From Citrobacter telavivensis (GTDB taxonomy: Bacteria > Pseudomonadota > Gammaproteobacteria > Enterobacterales > Enterobacteriaceae), in contig CP045204.1 of the NCBI GenBank assembly GCA_009363175.1, positions 1-64,000 on the forward strand: a stretch of 64,000 nt of DNA, in the 5' to 3' direction. The notes below the pieces were generated by a model. The model was not told the origin of the DNA and searched no databases. It saw only the letters and a list, made by a program, of their open reading frames with translations. Positions 26,233-35,736 of this stretch are shown here, piece after piece. Position numbers and translations under genes: made by a program. Position 1 is the stretch's first letter. Each line of letters opens with the position of its first letter.

Positions 26233-27798
26233 TTACTCATCATCCGCTTTCAACCTTTCGTCTTCGTCGAGGGGGACAATGCGGTCTGCTATCAGTGGAT
26301 CCACAAGCCCTTCGTTCAGCTTGTGCAGCAGATGTCGGACGCGGCTGATCCCGTTCATCTTTTCCAGCCAGTACTGGCGGGCAGCGGTTTTCCCCTCTTT
26401 TTTCAGACGGAGCAGAAGACGGTTATCCGTCTCAATCACCTCACCGATGACGGTTCGTCCCTTAAGCCCGTGTCCCACCACGGCGCGAACCTGTCCGTTG
26501 ATCACCACATCATGTCGGCATGCTTCACACCCGTCCGGATTGTGGAAGAAGAGGTTTTCGGTACGGCATACCCCCTCCACGTTGCAGTACCTTTCCAGCA
26601 TGTCACGCTCTTCGACGGTCAGGCTGGCCATCTTCTTCTCCCAGGGAACCCTGCAGTTCGGGCAGAGTGTCGGGACCAGTCGCTGGCTGATAAGCCCGAC
26701 CATTAGCTGGGCGTCATAAATCAGCTCTCCGTTTACGCCCTGTGTGATAAGACGTTCCGGAATACTCAGCGCTGAGTTGGTGTGCATTGTGCTCAGCACC
26801 AGGTGTCCGGTCTGCGAGGCATAAATCCCCGTGAGCATTGAAATCAGGTCACGCTCTTCACCGATAACCATCACATCCGGATCAAGGCGCATCCCGGAGC
26901 GGATCCCCCGCGTCCAGGCGATATTAATGGCATCCTCATCGGACTTGTCTGCTATCACCGGCGTCTGTACGGCATCCTTCATCTGCCCTTCGACCGGATC
27001 CTCAATGGACAGCAGATGCTTGCCTTCATTGTGATCGAGGTAGTAACGGCAGGCGGTGCGCAGGGTGGTGGATTTCCCCGAGCCGGTCGGCCCGGTGAGC
27101 ATGATTTTCCCCTCCGTTCGCGCCAGCATGCGCGTTAGCAGGCGGATTTGTTCCGGCAGAAAACCCAGTTGCAGGAAGGAAGGGACGGCGCTGCCGTCGT
27201 CAGGGATAAGTCGCATTACGGCAATGAGGCCATCTGCCGTCGGGCGATGGGAATAGCGGGCGCCCCACAACCCTATTTTTCGCATCAGCTCTGGAGACAG
27301 GCGCGCATCCTGCTCGCGGCCCGGGAAGAACGTCGGCTCGGCAATGTCTGACATGGAAAGCACGGCCGTTCCGCACAGGGACATCCCTTCACGGGGCTGG
27401 CGCGCGTCAACCGTATGCAGCGTGCCGAAGATACGCATTTTGACCACAAACAGAGAGGACGAAATGATGAAGTGAATGTCGGAGGCGCTGAGCGTCCTCG
27501 CCACATTAAAGTAGTCGAGAATTTTCTTTTCGCTGCCGCTGACGTCCTTCAGGTCGTTGAGCGTCAGCCCGCCGGTACCATCCTGCTGTGGCGTCAAGAC
27601 AAGCGCCTTGTCCCGCGCATCCCTTAGTTGTTCCAGACTGACAAAACTGGCCTTCGCGCCGGGGTTACGTTCCATCAGTTTCAGCAGCGTCACCTGCACG
27701 CCGGGGTTACCCCGCTGGTTAATGTCCACGAGGATTTCTGTCCGCCCCTCGTTGCTGATAAGCAGCAGGGCATTATTGTCCTGGAGAGTGTCTGTCAT
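26233..27798 (-). CDS. pilQ: PilQ pilus assembly ATPase
   Basis: A 521-residue GspE/PilB-type ATPase. Walker A GPTGSGKSTTLRTACRYY is near residue 235; the Asp box (SIEDPVEG), Walker B region (MVIGEERDLISM) and His box (STMHTNS) follow. A four-cysteine zinc element (CPNC ... CEAC) lies near residues 385-430, as in GspE. It powers extension of the thin pilus. Confidence 0.92.
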   Translation of the reverse strand: MTDTLQDNNALLLISNEGRTEILVDINQRGNPGVQVTLLKLMERNPGAKASFVSLEQLRDARDKALVLTPQQDGTGGLTLNDLKDVSGSEKKILDYFNVARTLSASDIHFIISSSLFVVKMRIFGTLHTVDARQPREGMSLCGTAVLSMSDIAEPTFFPGREQDARLSPELMRKIGLWGARYSHRPTADGLIAVMRLIPDDGSAVPSFLQLGFLPEQIRLLTRMLARTEGKIMLTGPTGSGKSTTLRTACRYYLDHNEGKHLLSIEDPVEGQMKDAVQTPVIADKSDEDAINIAWTRGIRSGMRLDPDVMVIGEERDLISMLTGIYASQTGHLVLSTMHTNSALSIPERLITQGVNGELIYDAQLMVGLISQRLVPTLCPNCRVPWEKKMASLTVEERDMLERYCNVEGVCRTENLFFHNPDGCEACRHDVVINGQVRAVVGHGLKGRTVIGEVIETDNRLLLRLKKEGKTAARQYWLEKMNGISRVRHLLHKLNEGLVDPLIADRIVPLDEDERLKADDE

Positions 27799-27805
27799 GT
27801 TGACC

Positions 27806-28300
27806 TCAGAATGTCAGTGTGGTGCCGTCGCTGAGCATCACGCCGGCGAGGGATATGCTTTTTACCGTCAGCGGGGAGCCCGGGAGGCGGCTGCCGGTGG
27901 TGACTGTGGTGAGCTGGCCATTCGCCAGCATCAGGGTGGCCCGGAGAGCCCGATCCCGGCCGGTTATCTCAAGCACGGTGGTACGCCCGCCGGTCTGAGC
28001 TGAAGGCGGCCTGACGCTGTCGCCGGGCACCTGTGGCCAGACCTGGGAGCCCGGCGCGGTGGCCGAAGGTGTGCCGTCACGGTTCTCCTTCAGCTGGCGC
28101 TCCAGCTGCGCGCCCTGAACCTGTGCCTGTAACAGGATATTGCGGTTATTGAGCGCCTCGAGCTCTCCCTTGGTCAGGGCGGGAGTGACCTGTGAAGACG
28201 TTGAGTCCGATGCAAGTGCGCCACCGGATACGGTGGCAAGAATGATGGCCGCAAGCAGCAGGGCTGCCCGGCCGTGGTGAAGGTTATGGCTTACTGGCAT
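27806..28300 (-). CDS. pilP: PilP pilus assembly protein
   Basis: A 164-residue exported protein with signal peptide ALLLAAIILATVSGGALA and a C-terminal PilP/GspC-type beta domain (GSRLPGSPLTVKSISLAGVM). The start at 28300 (MPVSHNLHHG) overlaps the end of pilO by 17 bases. A Gln/Glu-rich helix precedes the beta domain. It links the inner membrane complex to the PilN secretin. Confidence 0.85.
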   Translation of the reverse strand: MPVSHNLHHGRAALLLAAIILATVSGGALASDSTSSQVTPALTKGELEALNNRNILLQAQVQGAQLERQLKENRDGTPSATAPGSQVWPQVPGDSVRPPSAQTGGRTTVLEITGRDRALRATLMLANGQLTTVTTGSRLPGSPLTVKSISLAGVMLSDGTTLTF

Positions 28301-29585
28301 ACATCTGCCCTTCTGTGGTGTAGGTGAACACGGTGCCGTTGATTTCAAATTTCACACTGCTCAGCCGGATCCCGCTGCCATCAAATCCCGCAAACTGTAC
28401 GAGGGGCGGCACCGTTCCGGTGAAACTGAACTGGTATTCCTCCCAGTCCTGCTTCGCAGGCGGCCTGCCGTCTGCGCCAGGGAGGGGATCGGGTTGCGCC
28501 ACCTTGTTAAGGTTCGGCAGGATCTGCTGGCGCTGGAACCAGGAGAGTATTCGCATCATCTGGGCTGACGGCTCCGGCACGGCTTCATCGTGCAGGGGCA
28601 TCTCCGACAGCGGGAGGGGAATGGTGGCTTCACGGCCGCCTTCACGGACATTAAACACGGGCTCCACCCCGAATATCTCCATACTGCGCTGGCGCAGCCC
28701 TTCGGCCGTTCCGCCGGGCTGGATCAGATAGACCAGCGAGACACCGTCCGGCCGGCAGTAGCCGGAGGTGAGTTTCCACCCATCCAGCATCACCGGAGCC
28801 CGTCCGTCCTGTTCCGCACACCCGGCGAGCAGGTCGCTGACGGGAGGAATGGTGGCCCAGGGATGGGGCAGGCGTGGAACCGGTGCCGGCTCGGTCATGA
28901 ATTCCCGCGCCCGGGCCCGAAGTTCTTCAGCCGTGGGCGGGGCGTCCAGGGCGGGCGCCCGGTTAACCCACCACAGCATACCCCCGCAAACCAGCAGGCC
29001 CGACAGCAAGGTCATGGCGGCCTGGCGGGCACCACGATCCGGCCGGACAAGCCGGCAGCGGCGGCGCTGGCGCGGGGCGAGTCCGTGGATCAGACTGCTC
29101 CAGTCCAGAGGGGCGTCGGGCGCTGAGGGGCATACCCAGCCAGTTTCGGGTTCGTCGTTCAGCGCAAGAAACAGCGCCAGGGTCTCCTGCATCTTCCCTG
29201 CGTTGCCGGTGATGTCGGCCACAATGGCCGGCATACCGTTGATGGAGGCGAGAAACACGAAGTCCGTGCTGTCGAGCCGGTAGACGCCGTACCCGTCCGT
29301 CACCGTGTCGCAGAACGCCAGCGCGAGGGAGTACAGCGTGTGGCTGCGGTAGTGGAACGGGATGATGCCCCGACCTTCCGGCAGGGGCGACCTGCTACGG
29401 GTTTTCGGGCGTGGCGTGGCCACCACAGGAAGCCCCTGGCGGCGGGCAGTGCCCGCAGACCGGAACGGCAGAAACCGGCGTACTCCGCCTCCTGTTTCCC
29501 GGGGTTTCCATTCCAGTCCGGCCGCCCAGTCGTGGCGTGGCAGGGCGGGATCTCGAAGCAGGGTGACGTGATCGTCATGTTGCAT
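28284..29585 (-). CDS. pilO: PilO pilus assembly protein
   Basis: A 433-residue bitopic inner membrane protein: cytoplasmic N-terminal domain of about 190 residues, one transmembrane helix near residues 200-220 (GLLVCGGMLWWVNRAPA) and a periplasmic C-terminal domain. This is the PilO2 family of thin-pilus systems. It lies 11 bases after pilN. Confidence 0.85.
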   Translation of the reverse strand: MQHDDHVTLLRDPALPRHDWAAGLEWKPRETGGGVRRFLPFRSAGTARRQGLPVVATPRPKTRSRSPLPEGRGIIPFHYRSHTLYSLALAFCDTVTDGYGVYRLDSTDFVFLASINGMPAIVADITGNAGKMQETLALFLALNDEPETGWVCPSAPDAPLDWSSLIHGLAPRQRRRCRLVRPDRGARQAAMTLLSGLLVCGGMLWWVNRAPALDAPPTAEELRARAREFMTEPAPVPRLPHPWATIPPVSDLLAGCAEQDGRAPVMLDGWKLTSGYCRPDGVSLVYLIQPGGTAEGLRQRSMEIFGVEPVFNVREGGREATIPLPLSEMPLHDEAVPEPSAQMMRILSWFQRQQILPNLNKVAQPDPLPGADGRPPAKQDWEEYQFSFTGTVPPLVQFAGFDGSGIRLSSVKFEINGTVFTYTTEGQMYASKP

Positions 29586-29596
29586 GTCAGCCTCCG

Positions 29597-31282
29597 TTAC
29601 TGCCCCGCAGGAAAGGTCGGGGTGATGACAAGCACCAGGGTGCTTCTTTCATTGTTGCCACTCTGTGCGCCGCCAAACACCGGGTTAGCCGGTGTGAAGG
29701 TGCCTGACTTGCTGGTCCGGGTGTTGTTCTGGTCGAAACCGGTCACAATCAGGGACTGCCCCGCGCGCAGGTTGACCTTCTGGCTCAGGGAACGCAGTTT
29801 GGTGTACGGCATCTCGATATAGCTGTTGCCATCCTTCGACGTAAAGTTCCTGATGGTCGGTGGATCTGACAGGTTGAAGTTCACCTGCAGCTGCACTTTC
29901 CCTATCTGCTGGATCAACGGCAGCAGGGTCATGTTAAAGCCGGTGGTGATCATGCCCGGCGTCAGCGTGGTGGTGGCCCCTACGTCGGTGGTGGTTGTGG
30001 TGGCCGACTGGGCGACATACACGGTCTGGTCTGCCATCTGGATCGGCACCGGCGTCAGGTTGGTTACGACGCTGGACTGAGAGGTGACGACGCTGACGTC
30101 CCCTTGCTCGGACAGGGCTTTTAACAACAGTTCTGAGCCGGTGAACTTCGCGGCCTTGCCGGTGGCTGTCTCGAGGATGGAGACCGTGGCCGATGTCGCG
30201 CCGGTGATTTCGCCGCTCGCATTGTTCAGGGCCGCACCTGCCGTGCCCAGTGAACGGTAGACCAGGTTCCAGTCGATCCCGAACTGCTCATTACGGGTGT
30301 TACTGACACTCATCACTTCCACGTTCAGTGCCACCTGGCGGTTCATTACCCGGTTCTGTTCATCGATATAACGCGCCACCGCGTCCTGGACTGCCGGTGT
30401 GTCGGTCACGATCAGCGAGGAGCTTGATGCCGAGAGCCAGTAACGGCCTTTCTCCGGCGTCAGGATGGCTTCAATCCCCTTGCGGATATCCGCGTAGAGA
30501 TCGTATTCCTGGTCGATGCGGGTGCTCTGTGACGAGGTTGCATCCCCGGAGGCGGAGTTATCCTGGCCGCCGGAGGCCCCCATCGTACTGGTTGTGCCCG
30601 AACTGACGCTGGAGTTGCTGGTCGTCTTCGTGTTCAGCATGGCCAGCGAATAGGTGCGGGTTTCCAGCAGGTAGAATACGATGCTGCCGTGATCCTGCTT
30701 CCAGTACAGCCCACTGCGGGAGGCCATCTGGTTCAGCAGGCCCTCCAGTTCCCCCTGCCACATCAGGTTAGTGAGGACAAGCGGTGCCCCGTCGCTCACC
30801 GTGGAGGTGGCTGGCGTGGCCGCATTCAGCGGCAGGCGTCCACTCTCATCCGGGACCGGCAGTGGACCATTTATCTGGCGGGTGACGCCCCCGCCCGTAC
30901 TCCGGGTGGCTCCCGCCGCATCCGGCGTGAAGATCACCGGAACCCGGCAGATTTCGGAGATGTTCTGTGCCAGTTCCTGAAGGGTTATCTGCGGTTTTGC
31001 CTGGGTGATATAGCAGTCCGGTGCCTTGCGGGCGGTGTCCCGCGCCTCTGCCGGAAGCGGCTGCGTGTTGATCCACTGGCGCTCAGTCCAGGTCAGAGGA
31101 CGGGCATGCTGTGTGCGTGGCAACTGCGCCTGTGCGCGGGCCACAATGGCATCCGACTGCGCCTTTTCCTGCATTTTGTTGATTTCGGAAAAGGTACATC
31201 CGGACAGGAGCGTGACGGACGAGGCCAGCGCGAAAAAAGACGCCTGCAGGAGGCGCCGGAGTCGGAAGGGAAGATTCTTCAT
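29597..31282 (-). CDS. pilN: PilN outer membrane secretin lipoprotein
   Basis: A 561-residue secretin, equal in length to R64 PilN (about 560). The signal ends in a lipobox (LLSGC, Cys near residue 28). N-terminal domains precede the C-terminal secretin domain (VPIQMADQTVYVAQSATTTT, then GFNMTLLPLIQQIGKVQLQV and RAGQSLIVTGF). It forms the pore through which the thin pilus crosses the outer membrane. The start at 31282 is MKNLPFRLRR. Confidence 0.92.
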   Translation of the reverse strand: MKNLPFRLRRLLQASFFALASSVTLLSGCTFSEINKMQEKAQSDAIVARAQAQLPRTQHARPLTWTERQWINTQPLPAEARDTARKAPDCYITQAKPQITLQELAQNISEICRVPVIFTPDAAGATRSTGGGVTRQINGPLPVPDESGRLPLNAATPATSTVSDGAPLVLTNLMWQGELEGLLNQMASRSGLYWKQDHGSIVFYLLETRTYSLAMLNTKTTSNSSVSSGTTSTMGASGGQDNSASGDATSSQSTRIDQEYDLYADIRKGIEAILTPEKGRYWLSASSSSLIVTDTPAVQDAVARYIDEQNRVMNRQVALNVEVMSVSNTRNEQFGIDWNLVYRSLGTAGAALNNASGEITGATSATVSILETATGKAAKFTGSELLLKALSEQGDVSVVTSQSSVVTNLTPVPIQMADQTVYVAQSATTTTTDVGATTTLTPGMITTGFNMTLLPLIQQIGKVQLQVNFNLSDPPTIRNFTSKDGNSYIEMPYTKLRSLSQKVNLRAGQSLIVTGFDQNNTRTSKSGTFTPANPVFGGAQSGNNERSTLVLVITPTFPAGQ

Positions 31283-31295
31283 GGATAAATCCGGA

Positions 31296-31733
31296 TTAGT
31301 TGAGATAGACAACGGCACCATCGGGAATGCCGGCAGGCGCGCTGAGTCCCGATGCGGTGCCGGAAAGCCAGACCAGCTGACCGTTGCGGCGCGTGCCAAT
31401 CAGCGCTGAGCCGCGGCTGCGGTCGCGCAGGGCATCGACGAGCCCGGGCTGCTCGGGCATCCATACCCACAGGCGTCCCTGGACGAGACGGTGCTGAATA
31501 CGGGGATCGGGGGTGAACGGCAGCGCGAGCAGGGAGAGGGCCAGCGTCCCGTCCCCCGGATTTCTGTTGTAACGGTAGTCGTTGATCCGGTTCGCCAGCA
31601 TCAGCATCTGGGTGGCATACAGCTGGCCACTCTGCTGCTGCCAGGCGGTACGGGCTGTCTGGCGCTCTTCCAGCTGGATATCACCAATGATGGTCAGAAA
31701 GGCCATACAGATGGCCAGAAGGAGCCAGCCCAT
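31296..31733 (-). CDS. pilM: PilM pilus protein
   Basis: A 145-residue protein, the R64 PilM length, with an N-terminal transmembrane segment (MGWLLLAICMAFLTIIGDIQ) and a periplasmic domain of the PilM_2 family type. The ATG at 31733 overlaps the pilL stop. Its exact function in pilus assembly is unclear. Confidence 0.85.
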   Translation of the reverse strand: MGWLLLAICMAFLTIIGDIQLEERQTARTAWQQQSGQLYATQMLMLANRINDYRYNRNPGDGTLALSLLALPFTPDPRIQHRLVQGRLWVWMPEQPGLVDALRDRSRGSALIGTRRNGQLVWLSGTASGLSAPAGIPDGAVVYLN

Positions 31734-32878
31734 TACGGTTCGTCCGGTGTGTCGGTGACGGACACCAGGCACTGCATTCGCGAGGCTTTCGCATAGAGCG
31801 GCTTACTGGCGGTGTGGTACAGGTCGAAGACCTGGGTCAGCATGGACTCAAAGCTGCCGTGGAAGGTCAGCGGCGCATCAAGACGATAGTCGGTCACGGA
31901 AGCGGGCCAGATAACCGTCCATTTTGTCCCGTCAGCGGTTTCGCACCGGGTCTCGCCTGCCCACTGCATCAGCGTTCTGCGCAGAGTGGTGCCGGGCTGT
32001 GCCCGCCAGACTTTCCCACCGGTGTCGCTGACCGGGACCGGTGTGCCGGTCAGTACGGGCGCGGCAGGCCGGGACGGGACGGACGGGGTGACAGAGGCGG
32101 CCTGTGCCTGTCGCTGACTTGTCGACACTGGTGTGGCGGCCGGATGGCTCTCTGTTTTTTCCGTGGCCGAAGCGGCCGGCACTGTGGCACTTACGCTGCT
32201 GAACGGATTACGCGGTGCTGCCGGCGTCGCTGGTTTATCTGCTGGCTGCACGCGTGCAGCAGCCTGCTGGCCCGGACGGCGCAGTGTGACGGTCTGCGTT
32301 GTCCAGTTGAGGTCCCCGTGCAGGGACTGCTCTGCCAGTAACCGGTTCAGTACCCGCGTCCACTGATCGTTGGTGTAGACCGAGACGATGCGGGTATTAA
32401 GCGCTGTACGCAGGGCATTCTCATACTCCAGCTTCCAGCCGGACGGCATGATCCGCCGCACCCACTGCTCAAGCGTGAGGTTCCGGGCAGGAGAAAGCGA
32501 CAGGACGGCAACCGTACCCGGCGTGCCGGTGACGGAAAGCGCCGGTAATGCCGGCTGGCTGCCGGGCGTTAATGGCTGGGCAGACGACGCGGTGGCCGCC
32601 GGAGTCTCGGTTTTCGCGAGTGATGGCGACGGCAGCGGGACTGAATTGCCTGCCGGAACAGCAGCTGGTGCGGACTTTTGCACCCCCACCACAGGTGCGC
32701 TGGCAGGGCGTGGAGGTGCCAGTCTGCGCTGGGTCTGCGCAATAATGTCCGCGCTTTCACTGATCTGACCATCAACAAACACCAGGGCCGGCATCTGCGC
32801 GCCGGTCTCCCTGGCCATAAAATCGGTGCACCCTGCCAGCAAAGGGGAGAGCAGCAGGGGGAGGGTGATTTTTTTCAT
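31733..32878 (-). CDS. pilL: PilL lipoprotein with TcpQ-type domains
   Basis: A 381-residue lipoprotein: lipobox LAGC at Cys16. It has two related TcpQ-like segments (LTLEQWVRRIMPSGWKLEYE near residue 135 and LRRTLMQWAGETRCETADGT near residue 300) joined by a Pro/Ala-rich linker. TcpQ-type proteins assist the secretin. It is the first recognisable pil gene of the operon. Confidence 0.82.
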   Translation of the reverse strand: MKKITLPLLLSPLLAGCTDFMARETGAQMPALVFVDGQISESADIIAQTQRRLAPPRPASAPVVGVQKSAPAAVPAGNSVPLPSPSLAKTETPAATASSAQPLTPGSQPALPALSVTGTPGTVAVLSLSPARNLTLEQWVRRIMPSGWKLEYENALRTALNTRIVSVYTNDQWTRVLNRLLAEQSLHGDLNWTTQTVTLRRPGQQAAARVQPADKPATPAAPRNPFSSVSATVPAASATEKTESHPAATPVSTSQRQAQAASVTPSVPSRPAAPVLTGTPVPVSDTGGKVWRAQPGTTLRRTLMQWAGETRCETADGTKWTVIWPASVTDYRLDAPLTFHGSFESMLTQVFDLYHTASKPLYAKASRMQCLVSVTDTPDEP

Positions 32879-32899
32879 AGGACACCATCAGTACGGGGT

Positions 32900-33433
32900 T
32901 TATGCAGTGGGGTGAACATCTATACGGGGAAAAGCACAGTCTGCCGTCATCCCCTCGCTGCGGATCCGGACCATTTCACCTTCCTGCACCACCAGTGTTT
33001 TTTGCAGGGAGAATGACCGGACGGACGGCAAATCAATCCTGGCGTCAGGATTGCTGCCCGGCGTGAAGGTCTTTATCTGCGGTGGGCAGGTATGCTGAAC
33101 GCGCAGAGTTAATGCCTGCTGCCCAGCGTCTGTCTGAGTGACGGCCACCGTGATGACGGTGCCGGACTCCACATGGTCGCGTATTTCCTGTGTTTTCCTG
33201 TTGTTCCTCGAGACGGTTTCACGGGTGTAAGGTACCGACCGGGTACTGCGCAGGGTTGTCACCTCCCCGGTACGGGCATTGACCGGGAGAACGATGTTGT
33301 CCCCGGCTGGATCATGTGACGACGCGGGAACCACCGTGGCAGTGAGGAGAGGTGTGCTCTCAGTGAAGGACGAATGCGCCACGGCGCAACCGCTCAGCAG
33401 CAGGGAGAGAAGGACGGATATCAGTGTTTTCAT
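32900..33433 (-). CDS. Lipoprotein of the pil operon (PilK position)
   Basis: A 177-residue lipoprotein with lipobox LSGC (Cys16). The mature domain is beta-rich (TVITVAVTQTDAGQQALTLR). It is 21 bases before pilL and on the same strand, so it probably belongs to the pilus operon, where R64 has pilI-pilK. I cannot match it to a named Pil protein. Confidence 0.6.
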   Translation of the reverse strand: MKTLISVLLSLLLSGCAVAHSSFTESTPLLTATVVPASSHDPAGDNIVLPVNARTGEVTTLRSTRSVPYTRETVSRNNRKTQEIRDHVESGTVITVAVTQTDAGQQALTLRVQHTCPPQIKTFTPGSNPDARIDLPSVRSFSLQKTLVVQEGEMVRIRSEGMTADCAFPRIDVHPTA

Positions 33434-33493
33434 AGCAGGAACTCCGGGGGCAACGAAAGACTAAAAGGAAATGTGAGCCTGAAAGGTGCCCGG

Positions 33494-34021
33494 TCAGTCC
33501 AGGGAGGTAACCTGAACCAGCAGGGTGGAGGGGCAATCATTATTACTGGCCTGAATACGAAGCGGGGACGCAGGATGAACGCCGGTGACCAGCGTTTTTT
33601 TCGTTTTCGGTATCACGGGAGACGGCATGCGCACCGTTCCGCTGTCAGCGACGCTGAAATCAGTGAACTTCAGGCAGAACTCCGACAGCGTCACATCCAG
33701 CGTGTGCCCTTTTGGACTCCGGTCACGGGATTCGATCACCAGGTTTACGGCACTGGCCCTGCTGCTACCGGCAGACGGCTTAACGTCATCGTCCAGGGAT
33801 GAAAGCGTAAGATAGGCCCGTCTGTCGTCCGGGAGTCCCAGCTTCCAGGTTTCAGGTACGCTGAAGTCAGGTGCAGTGGTACCGTCCCGCTGCGTTTTCA
33901 GCGGCCAGACCGTGATTTCCAGCTGTGTGATATGCCGGGTAGCGTCAGGCCGGTTACTGCCGGTACAGCCACTCAGCAGCAGAAGTAACGGCAGAAGCAG
34001 GGCGGCAGGACCTTGTTTCAT
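33494..34021 (-). CDS. Lipoprotein of the pil operon
   Basis: A 175-residue lipoprotein with lipobox LSGC (Cys19). The mature part is beta-strand-rich with two cysteines near residues 115 and 163. It overlaps the upstream lipoprotein gene by 4 bases (ATGA). It resembles its two neighbours in architecture (lipobox, beta-rich domain, C-terminal VQVTSLD/VVLITPY strand), which suggests related roles in the outer membrane. Confidence 0.6.
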   Translation of the reverse strand: MKQGPAALLLPLLLLLSGCTGSNRPDATRHITQLEITVWPLKTQRDGTTAPDFSVPETWKLGLPDDRRAYLTLSSLDDDVKPSAGSSRASAVNLVIESRDRSPKGHTLDVTLSEFCLKFTDFSVADSGTVRMPSPVIPKTKKTLVTGVHPASPLRIQASNNDCPSTLLVQVTSLD

Positions 34022-34653
34022 GGCTTTGCTCCATGCAGGGGGGAATGAATGTATGGGGTGATCAGCACGACCTGCAGCGTGTTCTCCTCCAGTGCGCGTC
34101 CGGCCAGTACGGTCTGACCGGGTTGCATACTGACGAACTGACGAATGCTGACGCTGTGCTGTGGATCCTGCATATGCAAATCCAGCATAAGGCTCAGTGG
34201 GCCTTCGGTGTGCTTAAACCCCGGACGCAGAACCAGTCCCATACTGCTGCAGTTCCGTGTAGAGCCTGATGTGTCGGAACAATCGCGGTACAGGAGAGGG
34301 AGCGCTGTCATATTGGGTGTGACCGAGCTATTGCTGTACTTAATCACCGCAAGGCTACTGGCTGCCAGGCGGTGATAAATGGCTTTACCGTCACCCTGCA
34401 GTACGGCGATATCCTTTCCGGCGTGCCATTCCGGAAGCAGGGTTTTCCAGCTCACGTCCGGGGATTTTTTTACCTCAACCACCATGGTTTGCAGCGTGAC
34501 GGTGTCGGTATCTGCCGGGATTTTCCTGGTGGCGCTGTCGGGCGGGGTTCCTCCTGTCGGGACAGTGGACGGTGAGGTGTCGGGCATGGTGTAGTGGCAG
34601 CCGGTTAACGCCGCGGCCAGGGCAAGAGCGGCGACGGAAAGAGATTTTCTCAT
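34018..34653 (-). CDS. Lipoprotein of the pil operon
   Basis: A 211-residue lipoprotein with lipobox LTGC (Cys19), a short Pro/Thr-rich linker and a beta-rich domain whose C-terminal part (SMQPGQTVLAGRALEENTLQ, then VVLITPYI) resembles the conserved end of secretin proteins. This may be a pilotin- or secretin-related factor; that is an inference. It is coupled to the next gene by an ATGA overlap. Confidence 0.6.
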   Translation of the reverse strand: MRKSLSVAALALAAALTGCHYTMPDTSPSTVPTGGTPPDSATRKIPADTDTVTLQTMVVEVKKSPDVSWKTLLPEWHAGKDIAVLQGDGKAIYHRLAASSLAVIKYSNSSVTPNMTALPLLYRDCSDTSGSTRNCSSMGLVLRPGFKHTEGPLSLMLDLHMQDPQHSVSIRQFVSMQPGQTVLAGRALEENTLQVVLITPYIHSPLHGAKP

Positions 34654-34758
34654 GGGTAACCTTTACGGTGAGGACCGGATTAATGCGTGGAAAGACCTGC
34701 TGCATGCAGAACAGTGCAGGGTTGGTTTTTTACCCCGGATGATGGGGGGGGTGAATAA

Positions 34759-35337
34759 CTAACGGGAAAACAGATCGTCAAAAAATGACGTTTTGTCCGG
34801 GCGACAGATGTTATTTCGGCTGACTTTGATCTTCAGTTCCAACAGATGCGCTGTGGCATCCTCCAGTGCACTGGTCGCGTGAGCATAGTCGGCAAGGGGA
34901 ACGATTTCAGTTCGGCTATCCGGGCTGCAGTTCAGCGTCACAGCAGTGTCGTTTCTGCTGACCAGAATACAGTCTTTCTGGTAATGAAGGCCCTGACTTA
35001 CCTCAGGTGATGACATCATGACGGCTTCGTTAACGACCGCTTTTTTATCCGGCTCCAGATGAAGGGTATAGCTGGTCAGCAGTATACCCAGTACGGTAAC
35101 GACTGAATTCACAGCGATGACGAATAACCACGGTTTTTTACCGGTTCTGAAAGTGGAAGCGTCATCTAACAATAAATCTATTATTGAATATACGAAGACA
35201 ATTAACAGAACACAAAAACCGACAGCCGGTAAAAAATACGTAGAAAACGCACTCTCCGGCTCACAGGTTATTACGGGTTCAGACATGGCAGAGAAGGCCG
35301 GCAGTATAAGCAACAGCCATGGGAGCTTTTCATTCAT
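34759..35337 (-). CDS. Unknown two-helix membrane protein
   Basis: A 192-residue protein with a cleavable signal or first helix (MNEKLPWLLLILPAFSAM), two further transmembrane helices near residues 35-55 and 70-92, and a C-terminal soluble domain with two cysteines. The start at 35337 is chosen because it gives the signal-like N-terminus; an upstream extension to 35409 has no hydrophobic pattern. Family not recognised. Confidence 0.55.
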   Translation of the reverse strand: MNEKLPWLLLILPAFSAMSEPVITCEPESAFSTYFLPAVGFCVLLIVFVYSIIDLLLDDASTFRTGKKPWLFVIAVNSVVTVLGILLTSYTLHLEPDKKAVVNEAVMMSSPEVSQGLHYQKDCILVSRNDTAVTLNCSPDSRTEIVPLADYAHATSALEDATAHLLELKIKVSRNNICRPDKTSFFDDLFSR

Positions 35338-35430
35338 AATATTCCTTGGGGGAGTAAACACGCTGGAAAAAAACGTGGGAGGATGGCGGTTTTTTTCACC
35401 AGACGTCACTCCTTTTGTACGGCACGCAAA

Positions 35431-35670
35431 CTATCTGGCCGGAGTGATGGCAAAGAGACGGCGGCGGCGGTTCAGAACATCTTCTGATGCTGACTGGCAG
35501 TCAGCGCAGGTCTGCACACCAGGGAGCGCTTCCCGGCGTCTTTCAGGGATGGGGGCATAGCAAGATACACAGTGTGTGGCTGACGGGCGCAGCGGGGCAC
35601 TGTAGTTCTGCTGGCGCAGACTGGCCAGAAACATCATTTCCTCGTTCGCACGATCGCAAATATCAGGCAT
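35431..35670 (-). CDS. TraR/DksA-type small zinc-finger protein
   Basis: A 79-residue protein with the DksA/TraR zinc finger: C-x2-C near residue 34 (HCVSCYAPIPERRREALPG) and C-x2-C near residue 55 (TCADC). Such proteins enter the RNA polymerase secondary channel and tune transcription; the short form lacks the DksA coiled coil, like F TraR. It may adjust expression of plasmid or host promoters. Confidence 0.8.
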   Translation of the reverse strand: MPDICDRANEEMMFLASLRQQNYSAPLRPSATHCVSCYAPIPERRREALPGVQTCADCQSASEDVLNRRRRLFAITPAR

Positions 35671-35736
35671 GGTTTCTCCTGTATCTGGTTTAGCGGTAAA
35701 GAATACGCCCGCATCATGTGCGGGCCGGGAGTGCTG

